From Voacanga thouarsii (Eukaryota; Streptophyta; Magnoliopsida; Gentianales; Apocynaceae): a stretch of 64,000 nucleotides of DNA. The notes beneath the pieces are model-generated. The model ran no database searches. It was not told the DNA's origin and was given only the letters and a program-made list of their open reading frames with translations. Where the stretch lies: the NCBI GenBank assembly GCA_026120185.1, contig JANUWF010001101.1, positions 3,100,001 through 3,164,000 of the forward strand. The letters run 5' to 3'. Positions 10,405-20,956 of the stretch are shown here, piece after piece. The position numbers were made by a program, and so were the translations under genes. Position 1 is the stretch's first letter, and every line of letters begins with the position of its first letter.

Positions 10405-12955
10405 TGGCGTATCAAATTAACGATCCAACCATTAAATCTATTAAAACCACTAAGAAAAAGTGTTATGAAAAAATTTGAAGGTAATCGGATATATTTTTGT
10501 ACATAATCTATCATAATATCAAAAAAAAAATCTAAAACCTAATATATTTACAAATATAGGTATATCAAATTAATGATCTAACCATTGGATTTGTTGAAAT
10601 CACTAAGAAAAGTGTTATGCCAAAATTTTAAGATAATGGGATATATTTTGGTACATAATCTAGCATAATATCTAAAAAAATATCTAAAACCTAACATATT
10701 TACAAAGATAGGTATATCAAATTAATGATCCAACCGTTAAATTTGTTAAAATTACTAGAAAAAGTGTTATTACAAAATTTAAAGGTAATCGGATATGTTT
10801 TGGTACATAATCTAGCATAATATCTAAAAAATATCCAAAACCTAATAGATTTACAAAAATAGACATATCAAATTAATGATCTAACCATTAAATTTGTTAA
10901 AATCACTAAGGAAAATATTACAAAAAAATTTGAAGGTAACCAGAAATATTTTGGTACATAATCTAGCACAATATCTAAAAAATATTAAAAACCTAATACA
11001 TTTTCCAAGATCAGCATATCAAATTAACGATCCAACCGTTTGATATGTTAAAATCACTAAGAAAAGTTTTATGAAAAAATTTGAAGGTAATCATATATAT
11101 TTTGGTATATAATCTAGCATAATATCTAAAAAATATTAAAAACCTAACATATTTACAAATATAGGCATATCAAATTAATGATCCAACCATTAGATTTGTT
11201 AAAATCACTAAGAAAAGTGTTATGACAAAATTTGAAGGTAATCGGATATATTTTGGTACAAAATCTAGCATAATATCTAAAAAAATATCCAAAACCTAAT
11301 ACATTTACAAAGATAGGCATATCAAATTAACGATCCAACCGTTCAATATGTTAAAATCACTAAGAAAAGTGTTATGACAAAATTTTAAGGTAATGGGATA
11401 TATTTTGGTACATAATCTAGCATAATATCTAAAAAATATCCAAAACCTAACACATTTACAAAGATAGACATATCAAATTAACGATCTAATCGTTAGATTT
11501 GTTAAAAAAATCACTAAAAAAATATTATGACAAAATTTGAAGGTAATCAGCAATATTTTGGTACATAATCTAGCATAATATCTGAAAAAAAAAATCCAAA
11601 ACCTAACACATTTATAAAAATAGGCATATCAAATTAAAGATCCAACCATTAGATTTGTTAAAATCACTAGGAGAAGTGTTATGACAAAATTTGAAGGTAA
11701 TCGAATATATTTTGGTACATAATCTAGAATAATATCTGAAAAATATCCAAAACCTAATATATTTACAAAGATAGGCATATCAAATTAATGATCCAACCAT
11801 TAGATTTGTTAAAATCACTACGAAAAGTGCTATTACAAAATTTGAAGGTAGTCGAATATATTTTGATACATTATCTGGCATAATATCTTAAAAAAAAATC
11901 CAAAACCTTACATATTGACAAAGATAGGCGTATCAAATTAATAATCCAACCATTAGATTTGTTAAAATCACTAGAAGAAGTGTTATGACAAAATTTGAAG
12001 GTAATCAAATATATTTTAATACATAATCTAGCATAATATCTAAAAAATATCGAAAACCTAACACATTTACCAAGATAGGCATATCAAATTAATCATCCAA
12101 CCGTTAGATTTGTTAAAATCACTAGGAAAAGTGTTATTACAAAATTTGAAGGTAATAGGATATATTTTGGTACATAATCTAGCATAATATCTAAAAAATA
12201 TCCAAAACCTAACACATTTACAAAGATAAGCATATCAAATTAATGATCCAACCATTAGATTTGTTAAAATCACTAGGAAAAGTGCTATTATAAAATTTGA
12301 AGGTAATCGAATATATTTTGATACATAATCTAGCATAATATCTTTAAAAAATCCAAAACCTTACACATTGACAAAGATAGGCGTATCAAATTAATAATCC
12401 AACCATTAGATTTGTTAAAATCACTAGAAGAAGTGTTATGACAAAATTTGAAGGTAATCAAATATATTTTAATACATAATCTAGCATAATATCTAAAAAA
12501 TATCCAAAACCTAACACATTTACCAAGATAGGCATATCAAATTACTCATCCAACCGTTAGATTTGTTAAAATCACTAGGAAAAGTGTTATTACAAAATTT
12601 GAAGGTAATAGGATATATTTTGGTACATAATCTAGCATAATATCTAAAAAATATCCAAAACCTAACACATTTACAAAGATAAGCATATCAAATTAATGAT
12701 CTAACCATTAGATTTGTTAAAATCACTAGAAAAAGTGTTATGACAAAATTTGAAGGTAATCAGATATATTTTGGTATAAAATCCAGCATAATATCTAAAA
12801 ACTATCCAAAACCTAACACATTTACTAAGATAGGCGTATAAAAATTAATGATCCAACCGTTAAATTTGTTAAAATCACTAAGAAAAGTGTTATGACAAAA
12901 TTTGAAGAAAATCGAATATATTTTGGTACATATCTAGCATAATATCTAAAAAAAT
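10405..12955. repeat. 151-bp tandem satellite array inside the CACTA
   Basis: About 17 head-to-tail monomers. The marker word CCTAA(C/T)A recurs at about 10538, 10690, 10841, 10992, 11143, 11295, 11446, 11602, 11753, 11906, 12057, 12208, 12359, 12510, 12661 and 12812, a period of 151 with small indels. Each unit holds CATATCAAATTAATGATCC, TTTGTTAAAATCACTA and TCTAGCATAATATCTAAAAA. Two blocks of three units (about 11753-12206 and 12206-12659) share private variants such as GATAGGCGTATC (11923 and 12376), a 453-bp higher-order repeat. There are no unique spacers, so it is not a CRISPR. Confidence 0.93.
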
Positions 12956-13129
12956 TATTCAAAAAAATAGGTAGTTGGTCCAAAAAAACTATATAAAAAT
13001 TAATAAAATAGTAATATCAAGATTTGAACAGACAACCACTTAAATATATAAAATTACCTCAACTATGGTAATTAATGAAAACTTCGATTTGATATTGACA
13101 TTTTTTAATATTTGATAAAATAAGAAAAA

Positions 13130-13401
13130 AAATGCTTTTTTTCCACAGTTTAGTAAAACTGTGGGTAATAAAATTTATTTACCCACAATTTCAAATCTCT
13201 ATGACAAAAAATAATTTTTACCCACACAATTTTTAAATCTGTGATAAAAAGTAACTTTTACCTATAGAAACATAGCCGTGACAAAATAAAGTGTTACAAA
13301 ACAAGCTTATATGCCACGGAATTCAAAACTGTGGTAAAAACCAAGCTAGATTTTGCTATGTTGCAAATAAAAGCGTTGCCAAAAGTCACTTTTTTGTAGT
13401 G
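13130..13401. repeat. Right subterminal repeats and TIR of the CACTA
   Basis: AACTGTGGGTAA, ATCTGTGATAAA and GCCACGGAATTC words in both orientations, ending GCCAAAAGTCAC...GTAGTG at 13401. Mirror of the left end. Confidence 0.8.
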
Positions 13402-13756
13402 TATTCTACGTATTCGAAATACGCTCATGCTATAAAGTGAATGGACTACTCACTGGCTAAAAGTCATTCCCTATTTGAAATTCATAACACAATAATCTAA
13501 ACATGATGAGATTCTCATTCTCATCAATCGATTAAGAACAAACATTTATGTGTTATGTAACCCATGATTCATACCTTACTGTGAAAGACCACCATTTACA
13601 TAGATCACTTACTTAAACATAATAGGTCCTTTCCAAAAGAAAATCGTGCACAAAAAAAATATAAATTTACAAACAAATTTTGAGAATGAATTCTTTTATT
13701 AATAAATTCAACAATTATATCAGATAAAATTAGTCTAGGGGGTATATATTCCAACA

Positions 13757-13774
13757 ATCTCCCACTTGCACTCG
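13757..13774 (-). promoter_or_regulatory. Polypurine tract of the Angela element
   Basis: In element sense AAGTGGGAGAT abuts the TGTTGGAATA start of the 3' LTR, the expected primer for plus-strand DNA synthesis. Confidence 0.85.
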
Positions 13775-13899
13775 AAGACTAAGAAAGCCCGTAGGTGCCC
13801 ACCCCTATGGTGCCTAAGTGTCTCTTGAAGACTCTCTCAGCCAAAGGCTTAGTGAAAGGATCGGCTAGGTTATTCTCTGAGGCTATCTATTCCACCACA

Positions 13900-14919
13900 A
13901 TTTCTAGTCTTTAAATGAAATCTCAAATTAGGTGGTACTTCCTTTGGATATGCTTTCCCTTCTTATGGTTCCTGGGTTCTTTGGATTGCGAAACTGCTCC
14001 AGAGTTGTCGCAATACACCACAATCAGTCTGTCCATGTATGGCACAACTCCAAGTTCTAAAAGGAACTTCCAAAGCCAAACTTCTTCCTTGAATGCTTCC
14101 GAAGCTGCCACAGACTCAACTTCCATAGTTGAGTCAGCAATACAAGATTACTTGATACTCCTCCATGAAATAGCTCCTCTAAACAAGGTAAAGACATATC
14201 CACTAGTAAATTTTCTTTCATCCTTATCTGCTTGAAAATCTGAGTCTGTGTACCTAGTAGGAACCAAGTTGTCAGCCCTGTAAACTGGTATATAATCTTT
14301 CGTACCATTGAGGTACTTAAGAATATGCTTTACAACTTACCAATGAACCTCTCTAGGGTTTGACTGATATCTGCTAACTAAGCCTACGACAAAGTATATA
14401 TCTAGCATAGTGCACAACATGGCGTACATGAGACTTCCCACAGCTGAAGCGTAGGGAATCCTACTCATCCTATCTTTTTCTTCTCGAGACTTAAGACAGT
14501 TCTTAGAACAAAAAAACAACACATGTCTGCAAGGGATTAGAGTTCCCTTCCATGAGTCCATGCTAAACTTGGCCAGCATCTTATCAATATATGTCGTTTG
14601 GATAATCATAACATTCTCTTCTTCCTATTTTTAAGAAGTTTAATCCCAAGAATGTAATTGGCTTCTCCTAAGTCCTTCTTACTAAATTGACTAGACAGCC
14701 AAACCTTAGTAGATGACAATATTCCTACATCATTCCTAATGAGTAGAATGTCATCCGCATATAGGCTAAGAAAAACCACATTTATGCCTTCCAATTTACT
14801 ATACACTCACGGTTCATCCTCATTTTGAATGAAACCGTAAGACTTTACAGCCTCATCAAAATGAATATTCCAAGTTCTAGATGCCTGCTTAATTCCATAA
14901 ATGGACTTCTTAAGCTTGC
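13900..14919 (-). pseudogene. Angela copia RT C-terminal part and RNase H
   Basis: Minus-strand polyprotein in several frames. From high to low coordinate: KSIYGIKQASR-type motif just after the Athila LTR; the RT catalytic box as SLYADDILLIRND (frame 14806-14606; YADD in place of the usual YVDD); YIDKMLAKFSMDSWKG and ASAVGSLMYAMLC (14609-14337); RNase H with YCDNSGAVSQSKEPRNHKK and a HIQRKYHLI end (14126-13923). All are typical of the Angela lineage. Several stops and frameshifts. The 5' half of RT is at 16472-17000, separated by the solo LTR at 14920-16471. The coding end lies about 130 bp from the polypurine tract, as expected. Confidence 0.88.
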
Positions 14920-16471
14920 TGATAGGGGCAAAATTAGCCATATTTTTCCTAGTTATTTGAGGCTCTGTTGTGATACGTTTTGTTCAATAACTAGTCATAT
15001 TCCTTCATATTTGAGATTTTACCCTTGGAAAGGTAGTTTGTTCATTATTACAGATTTTTGGGGTAAAACGAAGCAAAAATGTTACAAAACAGAGGAGAGG
15101 TGGCGCCGGGCGGGTGCCGGTTGGCAGGGCATTCGAACCGGCACCCGCCATGCACTGTTGACACGAACTTCGATGCGATAAAAATTGTCAAAATAGAGTG
15201 GAATCGGCGTCGGCTCCAGTAGCCAAGGTGGAGCCGACTGTATTCTGGAATACAATGTGCATAATTCAAAAAAAAAAAAAAAATCGACGAATGAGTGGAG
15301 AACCAGAACACAATCAGCGTCCTCTCCGAGAGCCAAGGCGGCGCCAGTTGTGCTATGAGGAAAATGTGGGATTGTGATTTTTCTTTCGATTTTTGAGAAT
15401 CTATGGATTTTTAGTATCTTCCTACTTTTACTCGGCCAAGAACATTGCACCAACGAGTTTAGGCACTTCCTAAACCTATAAATAGATGAAAAACACAAAG
15501 GAAAAGGGAGATAATTCATTGATCATCACAGAAAATCACTCAATCAAATGAGAAATTCTTCAATTCAAAAAGGTTTGTGCAAGAAGGTTTTCAAAAGAAG
15601 AAGAATGAGGCTTGTCTATGAGTGCTTTCTTTTACTTTGTTTTCTTTTTCTTGAACAATGATATGTTAATTGTTTTATTGTAATTTAACGTTGCTTCAGA
15701 TATTCATGATTTTTAGAATTGTTTGATCTTTTGATTAATTGGTTATTATTCTTGGTATTCAATTACTTGTGCTCATTACAAAATTAGTTGGTTGGTTCTC
15801 TCCATTAACTTACTGGACCAAGGGGGTTGATGGTAGCTTCAATTTATTAATTTCATATTCTGTTGGCTATTGACTTACTGGACTAAGGGGGTTGATTGCT
15901 TAGAACTGGTAATTCAAGGTTAATTGATGTCTTTCAAGACCAAGGGTTCATCGATTAATTTCATATTTTAAATTTGCCGAGACCAAGGGAATTTAATTAA
16001 GGATTGTGTTTAATGCGTCTTTTGAGTAAATTGGTTGAGACAGACCAAGTGATACTGATTTATCTAGAGGATAGTGATTTCATGGATTGACCATTGAAGT
16101 GAATCTACTTTAACCCTTCATGATGCCAAGAGAATAATTAGTTATGATAATAATTAGGTACTTTGAGATCATGTTTGTCTAAATAATGGTTTGAGTTACA
16201 TACTTCTCCATCCTTGACATGTATATATTTTTATTTTTATTTTATTTTGTTTTATTTTATGTTTTTTCACTTTATTGAGTCGGTTAAACAATGAAAGAAG
16301 GGTGATTAATGTCTACTTGTTCCTTGAGGATCGACACTCGTTTGAACCCTATGCAATGTCAATGATGAGTACGCTTTCTTATATGTGTAATTTTGGATTA
16401 ACATAATGTAAACTTGATTGGGAATGTGCTTAGTTTTTATATGATTTTTATATCTAAATAAATATGCATCA
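14920..16471 (+). mobile_element. Athila-type solo LTR inside the Angela RT gene
   Basis: Begins TGATAGGGGC and ends ATGCATCA, flanked by CTTGC on both sides (14915-14919 and 16472-16476). It is the same LTR family as the complete Athila element at 47844-57219. The length (1552 bp) and lack of internal sequence mark a solo LTR left by LTR-LTR recombination. Contains GC-rich GGCGCC modules near 15099-15135, 15200-15235 and 15315-15350. Joining the flanks across one CTTGC restores Angela RT coding order (VCKLKKSIYG). Confidence 0.93.
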
Positions 16472-17000
16472 CTTGCAAACCATATATTTCTGATATTTAG
16501 TAATAAAACCTTCCTATTGGGACATATAGATGTCTTCGTTAAGATGGTCATTAAGAAATGCCGTCTTAACATCCATTTGACATATCTCATAGTTGAAATG
16601 ACATGCAATAGCAAGGAGGATATGAATGGACTTAAGCATGGCTACCGAGGAAAAGGTTTCCTCATAATCGATTCCCTCTTTTTGAGTATACCTTTTCGCC
16701 ACAAGTTTAGCTTTGAAAGTTTCTACCTTTCCATCTGCTCCCCTCTTCCTCTTGTATAGCCACTTACACCCAATGGGTTTTATTTCTTCAGGCTAAGCTA
16801 TAAGATCCCAAACCTGATTGAAGTATATAGACTCAATCTCAGCTTTCATTGCTTCATGCCATAGATTTGCATTGGCATTAGCAATAGCCTCCCCTTATCT
16901 AGTGAAATCTTATTCCTGATGATCAGAGACCAGCTCTAAAACCTCTCCTGTCCATCTTTTTGGAACTTTGGATACTCTTCCACTATGACGAAGCTCCGTT
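16472..17000 (-). pseudogene. Angela copia RT N-terminal part
   Basis: In element sense: EIESIYFNQVWDLIA near 16850, IKPIGCKWLYKRKRGADGK near 16760, then RYTQKEGIDYEETFSSVAML and QMDVKTAFLNDHLNEDIYM (frame 16702-16514). These are the finger and first palm motifs of copia RT, including the first catalytic aspartate in QMDVKTAF. The reading stops at the solo-LTR boundary and resumes at 14919. A stop precedes the PEEIKPIG block. Confidence 0.88.
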
Positions 17001-17059
17001 TGTGCAGGTTCTTGAGGCTATGCCTCTTCTTGTTACACAATCGGGTCTAAAGAAATTAA

Positions 17060-17860
17060 TTATGAATATAACTTCTCCTCGAGTTCTAACCTTGTTGAAC
17101 CTTTAGTGGAAGTACTTTGATCATCCTCTAAGTATCTAATATTAGTACTTACCAGTACTCTCTGCTCCTTGAGATGATAAAAGTAACCTCCTTTTGTTCC
17201 TTTTGGATACCCAACAAAGTAACCTTTTGGATACTCAACAAAGTAACATAATTCTAATATTGATTCTAGCTTATCTCCCTTGATCAGTACATAAGTTAGA
17301 CATCTCCATATCCTGATATGATTTAGACTTGGCTTACGCCTAGTCCATATCTCATAGGGCATCCTAGATACTGACTTGGAAGGTACCAAATTCAGAATGT
17401 ATATCGTTGTTTCCAAGACATATCCCCAAAAAGAGACCCGAAGAGTAGCATAAGATATCATGCTTCGGACCATTTCCATTAATTCCTATTCCTTCTTTTA
17501 GCTACTCCATTCTATAGGGGTGTACCCGACACAGAGAGTTGGGATACTATCCCATGATGTACCATGTAATCCTTGAATTCACCGAGGAGGTACTCTCCAC
17601 CACGATCCGATCGTAAGGTTTTGATCAGTTTACCTGTCCAACGTTTCACTTCAACCTTAAACTCTTTGAACTTATCAAAAGAGTCAGATTTATGCCTCAT
17701 AGGTAGACATAACCAAACCTTATACAATCATTCGTGAAAGTGATAAAGTACTCAAAACCCTCTCTTGCTAGTGTAGACAAATAACCACATACATCAGTAT
17801 GAACAAGGCCCAATATCTTCTTGGCTCTATCAGTTTTTTAGGTGAACTACCTTTTGGTCA
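17060..17860 (-). pseudogene. Angela copia integrase
   Basis: In element sense: TNDCIRFGYVYL near 17720, MRHKSDSFDKFKEFKVEV and LRSDRGGEYLLGEF (frame 17727-17512, second catalytic Asp present), a damaged region where the glutamate motif should be, then VRSMISYATLRVSFWGYVLE through the C-terminal GGYFYHLKEQRVLVSTNIRY (frame 17479-17060). YPKGYFVGYPKG near 17220 shows a small internal tandem duplication (GGATACCCAACAAAGTAAC twice). Stops make it non-functional. Confidence 0.88.
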
Positions 17861-18600
17861 TTTTTTCCATAAAGACAGGATTCACACTGAGGCTAACTTT
17901 CCAATCTTAATGAGCCCAAGGGCCCATCATGGATTAACCTCTGAATCCTAGTTTAGTTAATATAACCTAATCTTATATATCAAATATATGAGTCATTAAC
18001 ATTGGTTTTTCTCTTCTTACTTAAAGGTTCAGATTAAGAATTATTTATTTGATTGTTTATAGGATTTAAAAGAATAAGTTTCCATGCATGTGCTATGTAC
18101 GTAAAACTTCTCCATTTCTACTGATAGTAACACCATAATAGAACGAAACAGAATATCCATAATCTATTAGCTTTGCAATTGAAATAAAATTCTATTTAAA
18201 ATTGGGTACATATAAAATCTCTTTCAAAATTACTACTTTATTATAATAAAAAATAAGATCCAGCTCTCCCACTGCAAGGGCCCATACTTGTGCTCCATTT
18301 CCTACTCGTAGTCCATGCTCGCCCTTCTGGAGTTTCTTATCTTCATAAACCCCTGCAAGGAGTTACAAATATGATCAGTGACATCAGAATCAACAATCCA
18401 AGTGGAAGTTGATCCAACTATTGAAATTTACTCTAGATAGAGAACAATACATGCAGGGTTTTTCTTGGCCAGAAGTTTTAGACACTCATTTTTCCAATGT
18501 CCCTTCTACCCGTACTTGAAGCATTTGCCTTTGGGCTTGTTGGGCTGGTTCTTGGACTAGGACAATGCATTTCCCTTCTTCTTCTTGGACTTCCTAGTCT
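17861..18600 (-). pseudogene. Angela copia GAG-pre-integrase, protease and zinc knuckle
   Basis: In element sense: a zinc-knuckle remnant KCFKYG-stop-KGHWKNECLK near 18520-18480, then the protease start STWIVDSDVTDHICNSLQG near 18390-18350, where the usual catalytic DSGA/DTGA reads DSDV. The remaining region down to 17861 holds the GAG-pre-integrase and is too broken for a frame, but its DNA matches the plus-strand remnant at 311-700. Non-functional. Confidence 0.75.
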
Positions 18601-19250
18601 TGGGTCGAGTTTTGGAAGAAAAAGTCCTAGCAATCATAGCCTTGGACTGTAGCTTCAAAACCTTCTTTGCCACCTGGAGCTTTTTCATTAACTACGGTTA
18701 AACTCATGTTTAACTTATTCATGTTATAATTTAACTTGAATTAAGTAAAATAGCCCAAAAGAGATTTGATAACCATGTCTACTTGTCTCTCGGGATCAAT
18801 TACAGCCCCTAAGACTTCTACTTCCTCGAAAGCAGCAATCATTTTGAGCATATGCTCTCTGACTGATGCTCCCTTAGCCGTCTTAGTATTGATGATCGTC
18901 CTCGGAGCCTTCTGCCTTGTGGGCCAACTCTTATCTGTGAACATCATGGCTAGTGATTGGCTAATGTCGTACACAGTGATCATGTGCTCGTGTTTAGATT
19001 GGGGCACATTAGACATGGAGGCCAACATGTAGCATCGAGCTATCTTGTTAGCCTTCTTCTATGCTTTCTCAGCCTCTCGTTCCTCAACAGTGGAACCCTC
19101 CTTGATAACAAGGCAAGTGTCAAAGAAAACATACTTATACTCCTCAGCAGTGAGTATTATATCCAAGTTCCTTTTTCAATCCATATAATTTAGACCCATT
19201 AGCTTATTCTCATAGAGAATAATGGCCAAAAGACTAAAAGAACCTTTAAC
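18601..19250 (-). pseudogene. Angela copia gag (capsid)
   Basis: The uninterrupted part (19028-18741) reads MLASMSNVPQSKHEHM, then REHMLKMIAAFEEVEVLGA and ERQVDMVIKSL, the capsid-like UBN2-type gag of Angela/BARE elements. Upstream in the same direction, RNLDIILTAEEYKYVFFDT is recognisable but carries stops. Gag forms the particle in which reverse transcription occurs; this copy is truncated. Confidence 0.85.
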
Positions 19251-20933
19251 AACCATTTCTGAAAAACCAAAAAAAAAAAAAAAGCTCAGTTTGTGAAAAA
19301 ATAAAATAATTTGTAACTTTATCCTCATATTAAATCCACTAATAGTTAACCCTATCACTATTATCTTTAATATGATTAATTTAGCTTTTAGAAAAACTGA
19401 AATAGCTTCTTGAGAAGATTAACAGCTTCCTAAGCTAACTGTATTAACTAGCACAAATTAATTCCCCTTCTAGGTAATGATCTAGAAGACAACTCTATCA
19501 TGGAATGACCGTTTCTTCTCATTTCCTATGGTCATTCCTCGCACTATAACCTCCAATGTGGGCTAGTCGATCATAGCACGTGTCCCGGATTATTAATTAT
19601 ATCCATCCATTAGTTTTAGATCCTTGTGGTATCCCCATCCTATACGGATTTACTCCCAGGGTAACGCATGATCCGTTAGAACCCTCTCCCACTTAGTATT
19701 TTAAAATAAGGGTTTTCTTAAAAAATGTCTTTTGAAAATTTCAATTAAATTTTCTTTTAGCTCAAAAATAAAATATCTAAACCCATAAAAATTTGTATAT
19801 CAAAGTTTATACCCTTTGAGAATTTTTTTCATGGATTAATTTTATTCAAGTTAATAAACTTATTAATTTCAAAATTTTTCAATAAAACTTTCGAGAGATG
19901 TTGATCTCAAGTTTAATTTGACAAAAACAATTTTTCTTCTTAAAATTCAATCAAAATAGTTTTCTATTTTAATTTACAAAAATATCTAAATCAAAAATAT
20001 TTTCTATGTCAAGGATAAAATCCTTTGAGAAAATAACCAAGAATTAATTTTTGTTCGAATTAAAATTAACCATTTGATTTAAGAAAATTATTTTTCTTTG
20101 TCAAAAATTCCTAAAGACTTTGGTCTTTGAGAAAATGCGCACATAGGGTACAAAAAGAAATAAGCATGCTAGAAAACTGTAAACGTTTTTATGGCTTTCT
20201 ATTCTTTTAATCTAAGTGCCCAAATAATAGAATTGAACACATTAATTAATTAATGATCTTGTTTAATCCTAAATTTTTTTACTATTATTTTTCATGCAAA
20301 ATATTCAAAGAATATTAATTATTGTAATAAAAATAACTTTGCCTAGTATGGGACCAAACTTTGGGTCCAGTGCACCCGCCAAAATAGATCATGACCCATG
20401 AGAAAACGTACGGGCTGCGATCCGGGCGAGTGCCCGCGACCCACCCCACTGCCGCGGTCAAAATCGATGATCGCGGCAAATGCAATTTGCAAATACAAAT
20501 TGCGATTTGCTTCCTTGCGCACTGCAAGAAATCTGAAAGCTTCCGCAAGAAAGCTTTCCTCGCCAGCTTGGCTGGTTGCAGCTCCAAGCTGCGGCTCGGC
20601 GGCTTATCCAAGGTAGGTGGCTCGGCTCGGCTCGGCTCGGCTCATCTTCTCCATATTTTCCTATCATTTTTCTTTTACGATTTCTCATTTCTTCTTCTGG
20701 GTTTTTCATCCAAACAACATGTAAAGCTACTTAACAAGCTCCTATTCCCTTAAAAGCAGTGGGCTTACATGATTCATCTAAGAAAGTAGTAAGTTATAGT
20801 GTTGCTATGCTTCTATTCACGAAGCTTACACAGAGACTATTCTATACCAGAAACACGAAGGTTCACAGAAAACATCCAAAACAAATATTTTCTTATTTTA
20901 GTTAAGCCTAGCATGCTTCCTACATTTGTCAAA
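19251..20933 (-). other. Untranslated leader of the Angela element
   Basis: About 1.7 kb between PBS and gag with no coding evidence. It contains a sharply GC-rich, fold-prone block at 20395-20640: GCAAATGCAATTTGC near 20477, clustered CAAGCTG/CAGCTTG words, and five GGCTC repeats at 20620-20641. Long leaders with structured RNA are known in BARE/Angela elements, where packaging and dimerisation signals lie; that role here is inference. 19700-20330 is plain AT-rich sequence. Confidence 0.65.
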
Positions 20934-20950
20934 CCATGGCTTTGATACCA
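20934..20950 (-). promoter_or_regulatory. Primer binding site (initiator tRNA-Met type)
   Basis: In element sense TGGTATCAAAGCCATGG, six bases inside the 5' LTR. The family consensus is TGGTATCAGAGC, complementary to the 3' end of initiator tRNA-Met; one position is changed. Confidence 0.88.
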
Positions 20951-20956
20951 CTTAAA

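Larger units (their letters stand above)
5531..13401 (-). mobile_element. CACTA transposon carrying host gene fragments and a satellite array
   Basis: Terminal inverted repeats are CACTACAAAAAAAAAGTGAC at 5531 and its complement ending GTAGTG at 13401. They match for about 28 bp apart from A-run length. The flanking bases are TAT on both sides (5528-5530, 13402-13404). The unoccupied version of the same site is in the sister LTR near 22420 (GGTCTTATTCTACG), proving a clean 3-bp target duplication. Subterminal repeats with GCCACG and CTGTGG motifs lie at both ends. No transposase was recognised, so it is non-autonomous. Cargo: a PPR/glutamate-receptor fusion (8678-9750, minus) and a 151-bp tandem array (10405-12955). 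Strand is assigned from the cargo only. Confidence 0.93.
4045..13756 (-). repeat. 3' LTR of the Angela element, split by a CACTA
   Basis: Reads TGAAGGTTGAAGATGG at 4045 and ends TATTCCAACA at 13756. It aligns along its length with the right LTR at 20957-22780 once the CACTA element (5531-13401) and one TAT copy are removed, giving about 1.83 kb. Differences between the LTRs include a long GA microsatellite here (4377-4421) and loss of half of a perfect palindrome (near 4474-4482). These differences and many substitutions suggest the element is not recent. Confidence 0.9.

Noticed and set aside
10405..12955. CRISPR-like regular repeats
   Set aside because: Monomers are contiguous with no unique spacers, lie in a plant CACTA element, and form a tandem satellite.
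15048..15519. Overlapping frames in the GC-rich part of the Athila LTRs (also 45462-45877, 47869-48194, 55710-56169)
   Set aside because: They recur only because the LTRs are copies of each other. They lie in LTR regulatory sequence, differ in frame and length between copies, and match no protein.
20315..20753. Several overlapping frames on both strands of the Angela leader
   Set aside because: The high GC content lowers stop density. All frames are open at once and none has a domain; the block lies between PBS and gag.
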